In this document: positions 10,915 to 22,420 of the stretch, piece by piece
Position numbering within the stretch: position 1 is the first letter of the stretch
How the letters are laid out: the number at the start of each line of letters is the position of its first letter
From: Tetranychus cinnabarinus
Lineage: Eukaryota > Arthropoda > Arachnida > Trombidiformes > Tetranychidae
Reading direction: 5' to 3'
Length of the DNA: 64,000 bases
Assembly: GCA_022266195.1 (NCBI GenBank)
Contig: WHVY01000006.1
Location: 1,674,001-1,738,000 of the forward strand
Program-made: the position numbers and the translations under genes
The notes under the pieces: model-generated
What the model was told of the DNA's origin: nothing
The model's input: the letters and a program-made list of their open reading frames with translations, nothing else
The model's database searches: none

Positions 10915-11160
10915 TTATATGCACTTGAGAGGAATTGGAGTTTCATGTGACCAAACACAATTAAAATATAGACCAAACATTATACAATCAATGCAATTGT
11001 TCAATTCCCGACAGATGAAATTAAAATTGAAAAATATTATTTCATGGCTCTTTTTAGTAATGAAGAAAACTCCAAATCGTCGTTGATTACCGAACACTTG
11101 TTGTTCAACAGCATTAGTCAAACGCTTTCATTTCTGTCCCATGGTTTCAATGGACTGACA
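10915..11160 (-). pseudogene. Relic of plexin-like family PSI region
   Basis: The minus-strand frame 11121-10915 encodes the F-G-x-F-F-I-T-K-K-S-H-E-I segment followed by an intact PSI spacing C-x5-C-x2-C-x8-C-x-W, then stops. The surrounding Sema and IPT parts are missing. It is upstream of, and separate from, the N-terminal relic at 10060-10310, so at least two decayed copies lie here. Confidence 0.75.
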
Positions 11161-11209
11161 GTAATAACGATCATAATTTGTTGTATTAATATATGTTATA
11201 CTACTTATA

Positions 11210-11430
11210 TTTATTTCAATTTCAGGTCAATATTTAAACATAAAGACAAAAATATATCATGAATCCAAACCATTAATTTTGATAGTTTATCGTTTATTCA
11301 TTAATGATACTAGAAGATTCCATTGTGTGAATGGTGGCTCATGGTCACTCAAACTTAATGATTAACTTTTAAAATAAATAGAAGTTTAAGTAGATTATGA
11401 AATGTATTCCAGTGGTTCATTTAATTTGCG
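11210..11430. repeat. Dispersed array repeat, copy 2 of 3
   Basis: Homologous to 10430-10619 and 14505-14735. It lies just 3' of the intact minus-strand gene that ends at 11461. Confidence 0.75.
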
Positions 11431-11460
11431 GATGATTGGTTATTCTGAGCGAAGCGGAGA

Positions 11461-13578
11461 TCATGTTCGTCGAAATATTTGAAAATGCTGTAAATATATT
11501 TCTGATTCTTTTTGATCAGAAAAATTCTCTGATTCTATAATAGTTAATTTTTGCTTACCACACCTTTTGTAAGCTACAAATAAACACAAACAGAGAAACA
11601 AACATGAAAATAATGTAATAATTATTGATTTTGTTGACGTCGTTGGTGTAATAATTGTTGATGAACCATTACATTTATCAGACTTTGTTTTATAATCACT
11701 TTCGGGAACAATAATATGAACCATTCCAGTAGATACGGCACTAATCATTGTAACATCTGCGGTGTTGTAATCTATTAAGCTTATTTCAATATTGAAGTTA
11801 CCCGGTTTCAATGAGTTCATAGAGCATTGGAAGTTGAGTCCTTTCAACATCCAATGCACTGTGATGTTTGTACAGTAATTATCTGGACCAGCTTGGATAG
11901 TCAAAGTTTCATCTGACATTCTTATCACAGATTCTGTATTAAGTTGAATGAATAAAGTTTGTTGTACAGATGAGTTGATTATTGTATTAGAGGAAAAAGA
12001 TATGATTTTAAAGCAAAAGTTGACAGTCAGTGCAGTCTTGTCTTTAGGTTGATCATCATATTTGCACTTGGGAAGAGTTGGAGTTTCATGTGACCAAACA
12101 CAATTAAAATAGTAACCATACATGATACAATCAATGCAACTGTTAAATTCCACGCAAATTAAATTAAAGTTGAAAAATATTATTTCATGGCTCTTTTTAG
12201 CAATGAAAAAACCTCCAAATGGTCGCTGGTTAACGAAAAATTGTTGCTCAACATCAATATTCAAACGCTTCCACTTCTGCTCCATTACTTCAATAGACTG
12301 GCAGTAATAACGATCAAAATCAGGTGAAAAAAATCCACAATGAAAGCTAGTATACAAACCAGATTTAGATAAAGGGGTTTGTATATGCAAAAATAACCAT
12401 CGGCTAAATGGATGTCCAAACATAATTGATTGATGTTTCACAGTATTACTTTGATTTTCGAGTTTTTTTCTGGAAAATTCCAAATAACTCACATCTAGTG
12501 TCGTTTTTTCCTTCACATCAAATGAAGGGATGGTATTTTCATCTAAAGAACAAGGTTGATCGATGGATTTTTTGCATTCACTAGATTCTGATCGTAAATG
12601 GTATTGTAAAAGGTTGAGGTCACTTGATTTTGTACCTGCGGCAAACATTCTCTCCACTATGTCGAACACATCATCACCATGGCCATTGAACATTTCTGTA
12701 TGAAAGTGTATTTGATCTCGATTCGGAGTATCTAATGTGATAAACAAATTATATCTTCCATTTGGGTCATCTCCGTAACTAGGTTTCCTATCCCGCCAGT
12801 CTGCAACTCTATAACCATTACTAACACTTGATTTGTAAATAAAAATGGCTTCAATTATCTGAATATTCTGAAACTCTGGTTGAGTGAAATGAATCTCAAC
12901 TGCACTTGAAATAAATTCATTTCCTTCGTCAAGACACAATCGTATTATTGATATCTCTTGAGTAACATTTGAGGCTTTTTCATTCCAAATACTTCGCTTT
13001 ATAAGAAGGTACAATTTATCGTACAAATGAATATAATCCATCATTTTCCATTCCTTAATGAACTTCCAATCATCCTTAAGCCAAGGTAAGGATCGAATTA
13101 CAGAAACTGATCGATTTTTAACATCGAAATGCAATAATTCAATATAATTCCATGTATGAACTGGTTCAGTTAAATTTGGATTAAATATTGTTGGAACATG
13201 AAGAGCTTCATTGTCACCAAAAGCTATTATTGAATCACTCAATTCACCAGAATAATTCATTTTCTTGATCCTCTTTTGATCAATCAGAATTTGAGGTTTG
13301 TTATCATGGACGAACATTAACCGATATTTATCAACATTGACCACTTTCCAATTAACGATATCAGACACATTAGCCACACTACTTGGTATATCAACAGTTG
13401 TTGTTTGACCAGCCACATAAATGCCATAACCTGTTGTGTGATTTTCAGGATTGGTCAAGAAAACATTATTCACAGTCTTGTAGTATGAAATTATATTGTG
13501 TTTCGGTGCTTTGAATGGATGTGAAGTTCGGATCAGTAGAGCAAGTAACAGGATTGTTATAAGATGGCAGATAGACAT
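11461..13578 (-). CDS. Plexin-like Sema-PSI-IPT type I membrane protein, intact
   Basis: A 705-residue single-exon protein. I chose the ATG at 13578 because paralogs begin at the equivalent M-S-(I/Y)-x-H-L-I-T-I-L; an in-frame Met 21 codons upstream (13641) is possible. Signal peptide about 1-20; divergent Sema-like region about 25-470 with the R-L-C-L-D-E-G blade near 213; PSI about 475-505 (C-V-E-F-N-S-C-I-D-C then x8-C-V-W); IPT-like domain to about 620; membrane helix about 650-670; short tail of about 35 residues. Canonical plexins carry a long cytoplasmic RasGAP and Rho-binding region, absent here. Probable role is as a ligand-binding or decoy surface receptor (inference). It is the best template for the family in this window. 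Confidence 0.8.
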   Translation of the reverse strand: MSICHLITILLLALLIRTSHPFKAPKHNIISYYKTVNNVFLTNPENHTTGYGIYVAGQTTTVDIPSSVANVSDIVNWKVVNVDKYRLMFVHDNKPQILIDQKRIKKMNYSGELSDSIIAFGDNEALHVPTIFNPNLTEPVHTWNYIELLHFDVKNRSVSVIRSLPWLKDDWKFIKEWKMMDYIHLYDKLYLLIKRSIWNEKASNVTQEISIIRLCLDEGNEFISSAVEIHFTQPEFQNIQIIEAIFIYKSSVSNGYRVADWRDRKPSYGDDPNGRYNLFITLDTPNRDQIHFHTEMFNGHGDDVFDIVERMFAAGTKSSDLNLLQYHLRSESSECKKSIDQPCSLDENTIPSFDVKEKTTLDVSYLEFSRKKLENQSNTVKHQSIMFGHPFSRWLFLHIQTPLSKSGLYTSFHCGFFSPDFDRYYCQSIEVMEQKWKRLNIDVEQQFFVNQRPFGGFFIAKKSHEIIFFNFNLICVEFNSCIDCIMYGYYFNCVWSHETPTLPKCKYDDQPKDKTALTVNFCFKIISFSSNTIINSSVQQTLFIQLNTESVIRMSDETLTIQAGPDNYCTNITVHWMLKGLNFQCSMNSLKPGNFNIEISLIDYNTADVTMISAVSTGMVHIIVPESDYKTKSDKCNGSSTIITPTTSTKSIIITLFSCLFLCLCLFVAYKRCGKQKLTIIESENFSDQKESEIYLQHFQIFRRT

Positions 13579-14504
13579 GATACAAATAGCAAGATAAGAG
13601 TGAGACAACAGAATGAAATAAACTTTAATAAACTTTAACACAACAGCTGTAAATTGAAATTGAAATACAGAAACACAAAATTAAATTCAACTGTTGTAGG
13701 ACTCTACCATCCAATGAATTATTGAACTCAGCAACTTGTAAACAGTTCCTTACCTTTGGTTTATTTAAATTTGAAATTCTTTGTTTTTCTATTCAGACAG
13801 TTCCATGGATCATAACTATTAACAGGATGAATTCCATTTAAGTCAATGGAATTAGCTAAATTAATTGATTAATTTTTGTTCACATCCGAATATTATCCAT
13901 TAATAGTTGCTCATCAGGAAATAATAAAATTTTTCAGGTTCGCTGAGTGATTTAGAAACATAATTACAGATGTGTAATAATTAAAGACCCATCAGAATAA
14001 CAGTTTTATCCCTTGTACTGTAAGTATTAAGTTATTAGTAGCTTGCCGCATTGATAATACTGAAAGATTTTTATTGTGTTAATGGTGAATTTGAGGTCAA
14101 CCGAAATGCTATTCAGAAGATACTCCAGAACAAACAATATTGGGGCAAATTATTTACACTTCAGGATCATACGTAGTTTGTATGGGGTAGTCTTTTAATG
14201 ACTATTTCAAAATTGATCAATCTAATTGTTTCGATAAATTGGTGAGATGGCATTGTGGTCCATTGTGGAAAGTACATTGAATTTCAGTAGTGCCAATTTA
14301 TTAAAAGTGATCAAAGCTTTATTGCATTTCATGGATTTTATAAGGAATAAGCTTAAGAAACCTTTTGACGATTATTTTATTCACTAGCTTGCATTCGTGA
14401 GCAATTCCGCGAATCTGCAACTGAATCTGAATGTCTTATTTGCCTAACATCTATTTATCCTTTACAATACTCAAGACTCATTTCGATGTAACGACTTATT
14501 CCTT

Positions 14505-14735
14505 ATATTTATTTTGATTTCAGGTCAATTTTTAAACACAAAGACAGAAATGTAACATGAATCCAATTGTTATTTTTGATAGTTTATCGTTTATTTATTA
14601 ATGACACTGAAAGATTTCAATGTGTTAATGGTGAACTTGAAGCTCATGGTCAATCAAAGTTCATGATTAACCTTTAAATAAATAGAAGTTTAAGTAGATT
14701 ATGAAATGTATTCCAGTGGTTCATTTAATTTGCAC
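14505..14735. repeat. Dispersed array repeat, copy 3 of 3
   Basis: Homologous to 10430-10619 and 11210-11430 and nearly colinear with copy 2. Confidence 0.75.
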
Positions 14736-15899
14736 ATGATTGATTAAGATATGACAAGACGGATCCAAGATAATTAAATGTCTAAAGTAAAGAGAGGCTG
14801 AAGAGTGAGAAAAAAATAAAGACAAAAGTAAAGACAGAAAATGAGAATAATCTGAGTCAATTTTTTACATAGTAATAGTTGTCAATGTCATTGCTGTGTT
14901 TGCTTTTAATTGGTTTCTTGTTTCCTCGAAGATGCAATCAGGATAAGTATAAATTTGTAATAATTTTGCATGAATATCCATCTCATGCAGTTGACGATAT
15001 TTGCTTTATCAAAACTTCGAGGGGAAACGTGCGAAAAGAGTTGAAGGAAGAGATTGAATGTTACATATTGATTGGTCCTATTTAATGAAAGGCATTTACT
15101 GACTCTATTTGAATGGGACTGGATGAGCGCAAAGAAATCTTTTGTTCAGTTGAACTGATAATAACTCTGGACAGAAAGAATAGAATGACTTAAGAATGTT
15201 TCTTCTCTGGCTAATTATTGATTGGATCTTGTGTAAAAATATTTGCGACTGAAATGTTTTTCTTCTGGTTTCGTTGTTTGTCGGAAATTTTGTTGATAAG
15301 TTTAAATTGGCTTTTGAATAGTTCATGGTCTTTATATCGCAGTTGATCACGAAGATGAATAAGCAGCCTTGGTTACCATTAGGGTTCAGAAACGTTCCTT
15401 TCAAGTGAAGATTTCTTTATCCATTTGTGTAAATTTTTGGATCCTCTCTTGTCCCTCTACATTACTCAATGAAGATGAGTTGAAAATTTACAGGCGTTTG
15501 ATGTGTTTCATATATGCACGTAATGTGTATGTATAGTTTTATGTGTTGTATGTAAAGTTGAAAGTAACCATCAAAAATAAATCGTTGACTAGCATAACTG
15601 ATTAATAGGTTTTCGTACTTTGTTTTTGTGATTTTCATCAATTTAGAAGTTATTAATGTCCAAGTGTCAAGTATTTACACCATGGAACGGTTTTTATTGC
15701 AACAATGGATATCGATGTAAGCTCCAAGTCAAGTTTCAAGTTTGTTGATTGGCAAAAGGTTAAGGCAAAAAAGAGATGATCATCATTAATTTTCATCGGC
15801 TTCATGGTCCTTGATTGTCATCAGTCAATGTGAGAATAAATGGCAAAAATATGATGAAGTCGAGCAAGATGTGAAATAAAAACAAGTGTTTTGGGTAAA

Positions 15900-16190
15900 G
15901 TTGAAAAGGCCAGGTATTCGCAGTGATTTTTCTTGATTCGCATTTTATCACAATTATTCGTCCATTACTGAATATGGGTTGGTGGGTGGATGAACCTTGT
16001 TTGACCAAGTCTCGTTTTCTTGGACCTTTTCATGTTGTGAATGGGTTTAATGAAGTTATCCTCTTTGAAGATGGTCAATGGAGAAATTTCAATGATACAG
16101 TCTCAATGAAAAAAACATGTGAATAGCTTGCAACTGGGCCTTCTTGTGTCTATGAGAAGATTGAGTTTGATCCAGATTTCATGAGTGCAC
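15900..16190 (+). pseudogene. Coding-like fragment, second copy at 4985-5215
   Basis: The plus-strand frame reads through G-P-F-H-V-V-N-G-F-N-E-V and ends at a TAG at 16125, after which similarity to the other copy continues in the same frame. The copy at 4985-5215 has several indels. Two decayed copies of one coding segment are therefore present, one downstream of the Env-like gene and one downstream of the phosphatase. The family is not recognised. Confidence 0.4.
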
Positions 16191-16282
16191 CAAAGTATTT
16201 TGCAGTTCTTTGATTTTGAGCATCGCATCAATTAATGTATGGTTACAGAAATGGGTATAATCATGCTTGTATACAAGTTAAT

Positions 16283-19200
16283 TTATTGCTTTTCAGTATC
16301 GCTCGGGACCAAAGGTTTTACAATCTCTTCTTTGTATACTTTATCTATCGCCTCTAAAACAAAGCGAAATTGATTCTGAAATAAAAACAGAAAATAAAGA
16401 ATTAAAAATGTTATCATTTCATGTTTATCTAAAAATCTTACCGAAGTTTGAATAAGCATAGCTCTTTGATCTCTCATGGCTTTTAAAATTTCCAGAGGAT
16501 AAATTGGTTCATTAGCTTCTATAAGGCACATTGCTGTTTCCATTAAAATGAGTACTCCAGTTCGACCAATACCAGCACTAGAAATTAACAAAAGATATTA
16601 GATAAGTTGACAATTGAAAGCAATACAATGGCGAGGTTAAACTTACCTGCAATGAACTATAATAGGATCAGTGCAAGAAGATCTATGTTTTCTAACATGA
16701 CCAATAAGATTAAGAAATTCGGTGGCATCATCAGGTACTCCATGGTCAGGCCACGCAAGATACTGATATTGCACAATGTCCCTTTCTTCAGATGTTTCTA
16801 GATTGGTTAATTTTAAATGCCTTTCAACCATGGATGCGTTTCCACTTTCGTATGAGCAGAAAATTTTCAAATGATCTCCATACTTTTCCGATTCTTCCAC
16901 ATTCGGCCAGTACTTATGGCATTTAGATCTACCCCGTTCAATTAAAGGTGTAACCATCACAATTAGTCTACAACCTTGTTCCCAAACCATTTGCCAAAAT
17001 TCCTCACAAGTACTTGAAAGTGGACCTTGAGTAGCAATATATTTATTAACTATACCAGATCCTGGTATTTCCATCTGCAGGGTAGAAAAGAAAAGAAAAA
17101 TAAAAAAACAGAAAATTAGTAATTACAGTGAATACATTTAATAACATTGCAACAATTTACGAAATTAAAAATTTCTACTCACATTAACAAAACTAGCATT
17201 AACATAATCTCCTGAGATGCACTTTTTCAAGACAACCCGAGTTGAATCATCTGTAAATGGTACAAAATAAAGGTAAAAATTGTGTTTGGTTAATTATAAA
17301 TTGGACCACAGTCATTTACTATGAATGATTAGAAATCAATTCAGAGCAATCAGGTATGATTACAAGGTATATCAAGGTACCTTCAAGATTACTGTCAAAA
17401 ATGCATTATAAATGAGATTAGTTACAACTTGTGACAATTAAATTATACTTGTTATAAGCATCACGCCGAGATGAAGTAAATGGTGTAAAGTGAAGTAAAT
17501 TGCTAGTGATGAAATCAAGAACGATAATAAATATAACGAAACAAGACCTCAAGTCATCAACATCCTCTAATCGAAGTGATAACCTTACATCGTCGCAATT
17601 AAGAGTCGATAATCAACAAGTAGTATAAAGCAAAAATGATAATGCCAATGATAACAAATGTAGAGAATCAAGTTAGAGCTAAATACAAGGTTCGCTTCAA
17701 AAGCAAGCTTTTAGGCAACATCGCAATATTTGAAGTTGATTTGTATTTTCAATGTAAATCCAATGTAAATGTAATTATTTGAACCAAATAAATATTACAT
17801 GAACATGGAGACATGGAAAAAAATATATCAATAAGCAAATTTGTCTAACAATGATCTTGACAAGTTGATTTGAAAAAAGTACACAAAATGATATAACAGT
17901 AACCATGACATCGATAATTGTCACTGATATTATAATATAAAATATCATAAGCTACAGAGAAATGAAATGAAAGAAAAGAAAAGTGAAAATGATAACAAAA
18001 GTACCTATGAGTGTATAACATTAATATGTTAGTGAGACAAGGTAAGTTTGCTCGTTAGACAAGGTAAAATGATTCAAATCTTACTTGGCTAAATGAAAGG
18101 CTAGAGAGAGAGAGAAAGAGGAAGAGGGATGAAATTGCCATTGATGATCGAGGTTACATGATTTGCTGAATAAGAATGAAAATGTAAAAGTAAGTTAAAA
18201 AAAATTATGCTCAAGGACTAACACTAACCATGGAGTTAGTCATATAACTTCATGTTGAAAATGAGCAACAAAAACAACAAAAAAAAAACTGTGAATATTA
18301 TTCACGTGGTTTCTCAATGAAAACAGTGAAAGTCAACACAAATTTCATGATGCAAGATGAAAATGAAAATGATGGTAAAATTGGTTTGTAGTTAAAGAGG
18401 CAAAGGAATGGTTGTTGGCTGATTGGATGAGCGTCATTTGGTGAAACACAAGACATTAATTAAAACAATTAATCATGACCAATCAAGTGAAATACGTTTC
18501 CATTTCAAGCATCTTTGAAATAAGACGTTTTCTAGGTCTGTGTTTACTAGTCAAAGGGTGGCATGAAGAGGAGGAAAGAAGAGAAAGGAGATTTTCCATG
18601 ATACCGGTGATTCTTTGCTGTTTTTTCAAGGACTAATTGAATTGAATCATATTGCAGTTAATTTGATAAAATGGTTAATACAATGGCAAGTCGGAAGTGT
18701 GGGCCTCAGTGCTGATGAATACCTCAAGGGAAACTAGTTTCGTTGGTAACAGTCTTTATAATGAAATGCTGGGAAAAGGTTCAGAATAGTTTCATTTTAT
18801 CATTTCTCTCTGTTTCGTCTCAATTTTTCTTGCTTCTTCTTCATATTCACTTGGAAAAAGTCAGATTAATCAATCTTTTCCTATCATTTGCTGATAAGCT
18901 TTAATCACCTGGTTATTTCAGGACAGCCGATTAAGTAGGTATTTCCTGTGATGAAAGCTAATTTAGCTTTGTTTTAAAAGATAAATTAATAGCTAATCAT
19001 TGCTGTGGCTTGTCAATAAAAGCATGATTGGTATGAATTAAAGAGGCAAATTGATTGACAGTTATTTAAATGACTTCAAAATGTAAATAAATTGAAGAGG
19101 TTTTTCAACAGGTAATGATGTTGAAGATCAATTTTTGATTTGAATAAATTTTAAATCAAAATTTGACTAAACTTTATCAAGAAGAAATGGCTAGAGATTG

Positions 19201-19883
19201 TTCAACTCAAGAAGTTTGTTTGCACGCAATAATTGAGACAAAACTACTTGATAGCCTGATTGTAAATTGAAAGGCATCACAATAAGATATGTTGATAACG
19301 AAGCAAAAAGTGAGGCAATAAAATTGATCCGTAATGGCAACAGGATTCTATAGCTTTCTTGAGGTAATTTCATGATGCATCATAAGTGGCAAGTATTAAT
19401 GAAGTGATCCTAAAACTCTGTTTATGGACTTATTATTATCGGTTAATTGATGCTATAAATGGTCCTTAAATTGCCTTGCTTGGTATTTCAATGGTTACGA
19501 TGGTCAACTTACAAGGTGATATATCTCTGTAGCGATTTTTATAAAGATTGTCAGGTAAACGGGCAATGGTCATTCCCTCTCCTGGCTTTTTACGATAGAG
19601 TTGCTGTTGAAAGTGGAAAGATTACAAAGAAAGATTAATTAAGATTGCAGGAAAATGGATAAAGGTTGGAAAAAGGAATTTTTAGCAATTTCAAAGTTAC
19701 TCACCTCAAATTGAAATATCATGTCTCCAGATTCTAGGCCTTCTCTAAGTAACATAATGGATTCTAAAAGTCGATCACATTTTGTTTTTGATCTGGATGG
19801 AGGTGAAGCATCAACGGGAATATATTGAAACGGTGGTTCCTCGTCATCATGACCGTCCTCATTTGCAATATCACTTGAATAGA
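16283..19883 (-). CDS. Ptpmeg: PTPN3/PTPN4-type (Ptpmeg) tyrosine phosphatase, catalytic end
   Basis: Six minus-strand exons fit with consistent phases: 19883-19705, 19603-19513, 17250-17183, 17074-16647, 16577-16442, 16375-16283 (TAA 16285-16283). The first carries the E-E-P-x-F-Q-Y-I-P linker typical of PTPN3/4, the second L-Y-R-K-K-P-G and [10 protein letters not shown], the fourth the WPD loop (W-P-D-H-G-V-P-D-D), and the P-loop [10 protein letters not shown] spans the exon 4/5 junction. The Q-loop region (R-A-M-L-I-Q-T) and a C-terminus containing V-K-P-L follow. The catalytic Cys and Arg are present. Members dephosphorylate phosphotyrosine at the cell cortex and normally carry FERM and PDZ domains upstream; none is seen in the next kilobases. 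An in-frame Met at 19920 would give a phosphatase-only protein of about 343 residues. Confidence 0.88.
17251..19512 (-). other. Large phosphatase intron (2.26 kb)
   Basis: This intron separates D-I-S-P-Y from D-S-T-R-V within a split Tyr codon. The donor is GTAAGT at 19512 and the acceptor TTTACAG at 17251. The other introns of this gene are about 66-110 bp, so this one is unusually long. No gene or clear repeat was recognised in it. Confidence 0.7.
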
Positions 19884-20417
19884 CTGCAAGAGTACGGTGA
19901 GAATGGAGAAAATCAAACATTTTGACAGAAGGATTTTTAAGAATTGAGATGCTGAGATTGGTGAAAAGGATGAAAAGAAATGAGAAAATCAAGAAAAGGA
20001 GAGAAAAAGGTAGAAACACAGAGAAGGAAATAAGAAAATAAAGTCACATACAGTTATGTTTTCTGATAAACAAACCCATACAGCAGCATTTGCCGAAAAT
20101 CATCAACAGAAGTAAAAATCGATAGACAAAATTTTAGTCAACAGACATTTAAAAAGTATAAATTAGATAAAAGATGAAACTTTCATCATGAAACTACTAA
20201 AGATAAGACCATGTGAAAATGGAAGAAGAGAAATGAGTAAAGGAAGAGAGAGAGCAATTGAATACATTTGCTATTTGCTAAACGAAAATTTTCTTTTGGT
20301 GACAGAAGATGGCGCGAGAAAGAGACTATTTCTTTTTACTTTGTTTACAAATTTTTTACCTTCTTTTTCTCTTTCATTTATCTTTCTTTTCATCATTTTC
20401 AATTAAATTCAAACAAT

Positions 20418-20665
20418 TACACTTTTCCCTCGAGTTTTTTGTTTTTTTGTTACACTGCCATCTAAATGAACTACAATCTGAAATTTTACATTTAAAACAA
20501 TTGCTTACTCTTATGACCCCCCTTATGGGGAAAAGGATAGAGAGGGGAATAAGTGGGGCAAGGGGAGTCATTAAAGTTGTTAATTGTTTTAATTGTAAAA
20601 TTTGTGATTTCCCCCTCTAGTTACTCTAGATGGCAGCATAGCAAAAAACTAGAGGGAAAAGTGTA
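20418..20665. mobile_element. MITE or foldback element, 248 bp, TA-flanked
   Basis: Terminal inverted repeats of about 85 bp begin TACACTTTTCCCTCGAG and end as its complement (CTAGAGGGAAAAGTGTA). The inner arms also pair (ATTTTACA.TTAAAACAATT). TA at both ends suggests a Tc1/mariner-like target duplication. The short ORFs across it are by-products. Confidence 0.8.
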
Positions 20666-21030
20666 TTAACATTAGAAAAGGCTTTTTTGACTGCTTTTCA
20701 ATCTATTAAAGTGTCAAATAAATTTTCCGGTTGGATATGCAGTGCAGCTCAGGATTTACTGAAATTTTGGTGAATTAGGGACAGGATTTTTTCAATACTT
20801 CATTCAGTCCTTTAAAAGTGGATTTTTCCACCACTTTTTTACCGTCTTTTCACCATCTTGTCAACCACGACATACACCAAATCAATCAAATTAAACATTA
20901 ACACTTTTTAAAAAGACTTTTCTCATCAAAATTGTCAACCACTTTTTTACACCACTTTTGGGATATGATGGCGATTAATAGTGGATGTGTTGGACTGTAT
21001 AAAAGTGGTCAACAATTTGGTGGATTTGGT

Positions 21031-21339
21031 TACAGTGATCACTCAGAAAATGCACCACTCAGAAAGTGCACATAAATTTTTCAATGGTCCCTTCTGAGGA
21101 GGGGTTAAGATTAATTTCGATTTTGTCAAATTTAATTTCAATTTATCTCGTTCTTAATTAGCTTAATTCAACTTTTGTTCGTGAAATTTTAATCAAAAAA
21201 CTCCAGGAATCAATTTAAAATAAAAATCTGAATAAAACTAGTTTTATTAAGTGAGATTGAAAATCATGAAATTGACTACTCGATAAATAGTGAGAATAAG
21301 CTATTTCCACAGTGGTGCATTTTCTGAGTGATCACTGTA
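21031..21339. mobile_element. Tc1/mariner-like MITE, 309 bp
   Basis: Inverted termini TACAGTGATCACTCAGAAAA and its complement, about 30 bp, with TA at each end. No coding capacity. The flanking sequence may be a second degenerate inverted-repeat element (GGGAC-rich arms near 20775 and 21390), which is less certain. Confidence 0.8.
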
Positions 21340-21421
21340 GTTGATAATCTTATAAAAATTGCTTGAAAATGTGGTGGAAAAAGCCGGTCCCGTAAATTAA
21401 AGTAAGCAACTTCGGTATTAA

Positions 21422-21897
21422 TACTAGGTGTCAAAGTCAATAGTGAAACTATCGGGAGGTTTATTAGTCCACGATGGGAACAGATTTTTGAAATATTTTT
21501 TCAGCCAGGGAAAATGTGTAAGTTCTGTTTGGAGTTTCTTTGATTTATTCAATAAAATATTCAAAATTCAAGAATTACAATTTCGAGTCAATATCACGAA
21601 CAATAAGGAATAAAAAAACTTTGCAGGTTATCATCAACCAAAGTATCCTCTTTGAGATGGCCATACAAACAATTCAAATCAAATTGATTCTGAATTTCAT
21701 GCTTTTTACAATTGGTTTCCAACTTTAAACGCAAACTGCGAATGACTTGCACAACCTTTTGTAACGTATCAATAGATACAACATTATTTTTGACTTTAAT
21801 ATGGCTGGAAAAGATTGAGAAAATATTTCAAATATCTGTTCACATCGTGGACTAATAAACCTCCCGATAGCTTCACTATTGACTTTGACACCTAGTA
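21422..21897. mobile_element. MITE with about 80-bp inverted termini, 476 bp
   Basis: The left arm starts TACTAGGTGTCAAAGTCAAT and the right arm is its complement ending GACACCTAGTA. Similarity extends through TCGGGAGGTTTATTAGTCCACGATG. TA flanks both ends. The interior has no recognisable gene. Confidence 0.85.
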
Positions 21898-22420
21898 AGG
21901 TATGACGAGTAATGTTTTGGACTAATTTTTCAAAATTTAATTGCGACAGTTAGACTAGACTTACAGGCACCATTCAAACATTAAAATGAAGGTACATTTC
22001 TCAAGAACATGTTGCGCAAAAATAAACCCATTTCGATGAAAAATTATCGAGTTATGGTCTTAAATTGACAAACGCGTCAAAATCTGATTTTACCTTTCGT
22101 CAAAAACTATATATTTTCAACTTCATACCAGGGTTCTGAAGAATCGAAAAATGGCAAAATTTGGCCTCAAAATTGTTAAAAAAGATGCAATTAGACTGAT
22201 GTAACTCAAACTAGATCGATTGAAAGGTTCAGGTCACCATCGAAACGGAGGTTTTAAGGAGAGTTGATAAAAACGAGATTTTTCGCTGATTGAAAAAGGA
22301 ATTTCGGAAAAAGGACTTCGATTTCGAATATTTCAAAAGATTATTCCCAAATACAAGATCAAAACTTCATCTTATAACGTTTTAATTTCTCACATCGAAG
22401 AATTGTGATGGTCCGAAAAT
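21898..22420. mobile_element. One-ended relic of the foldback family seen at 52.16-52.62 kb
   Basis: The left end (AGTAATGTTTTGGACTAATT, then CAGTTAGACTAGACTTACAG) matches the arms of the complete element at 52156-52622. Interior blocks (TATTTCAA-AGATT-TTCCCAAA and the TTTGACG segment) also match. No second arm is visible. It abuts the preceding MITE. Confidence 0.65.

Larger units (their letters stand above)
13642..16282. other. Gene-poor spacer between receptor array and phosphatase
   Basis: 13690-14010 is the duplicated family 5' flank, with a donor-like AAAG/GTAAGG near 13750. 14505-14735 is the third copy of the dispersed repeat. 15950-16175 is a coding-like duplicate of 4985-5215. The remainder shows short ORFs without recognisable similarity. 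Confidence 0.5.

Noticed and set aside
14879..15085. 68-codon plus-strand ORF with a hydrophobic start
   Set aside because: It has no paralog here, no splice context and no recognisable motif. A chance ORF is more likely.
19639..20019. Reading the hydrophobic 5' part of this minus-strand ORF as a membrane domain of the phosphatase
   Set aside because: A good acceptor (CTCTTGCAG) at about 19884 and homology to the PTPN3/4 linker begin only after that point. The upstream part is pyrimidine-tract translation.
20188..20620. Overlapping plus-strand ORFs
   Set aside because: They run through the arms of the 248-bp MITE and through low-complexity Phe/Ser-rich frames.
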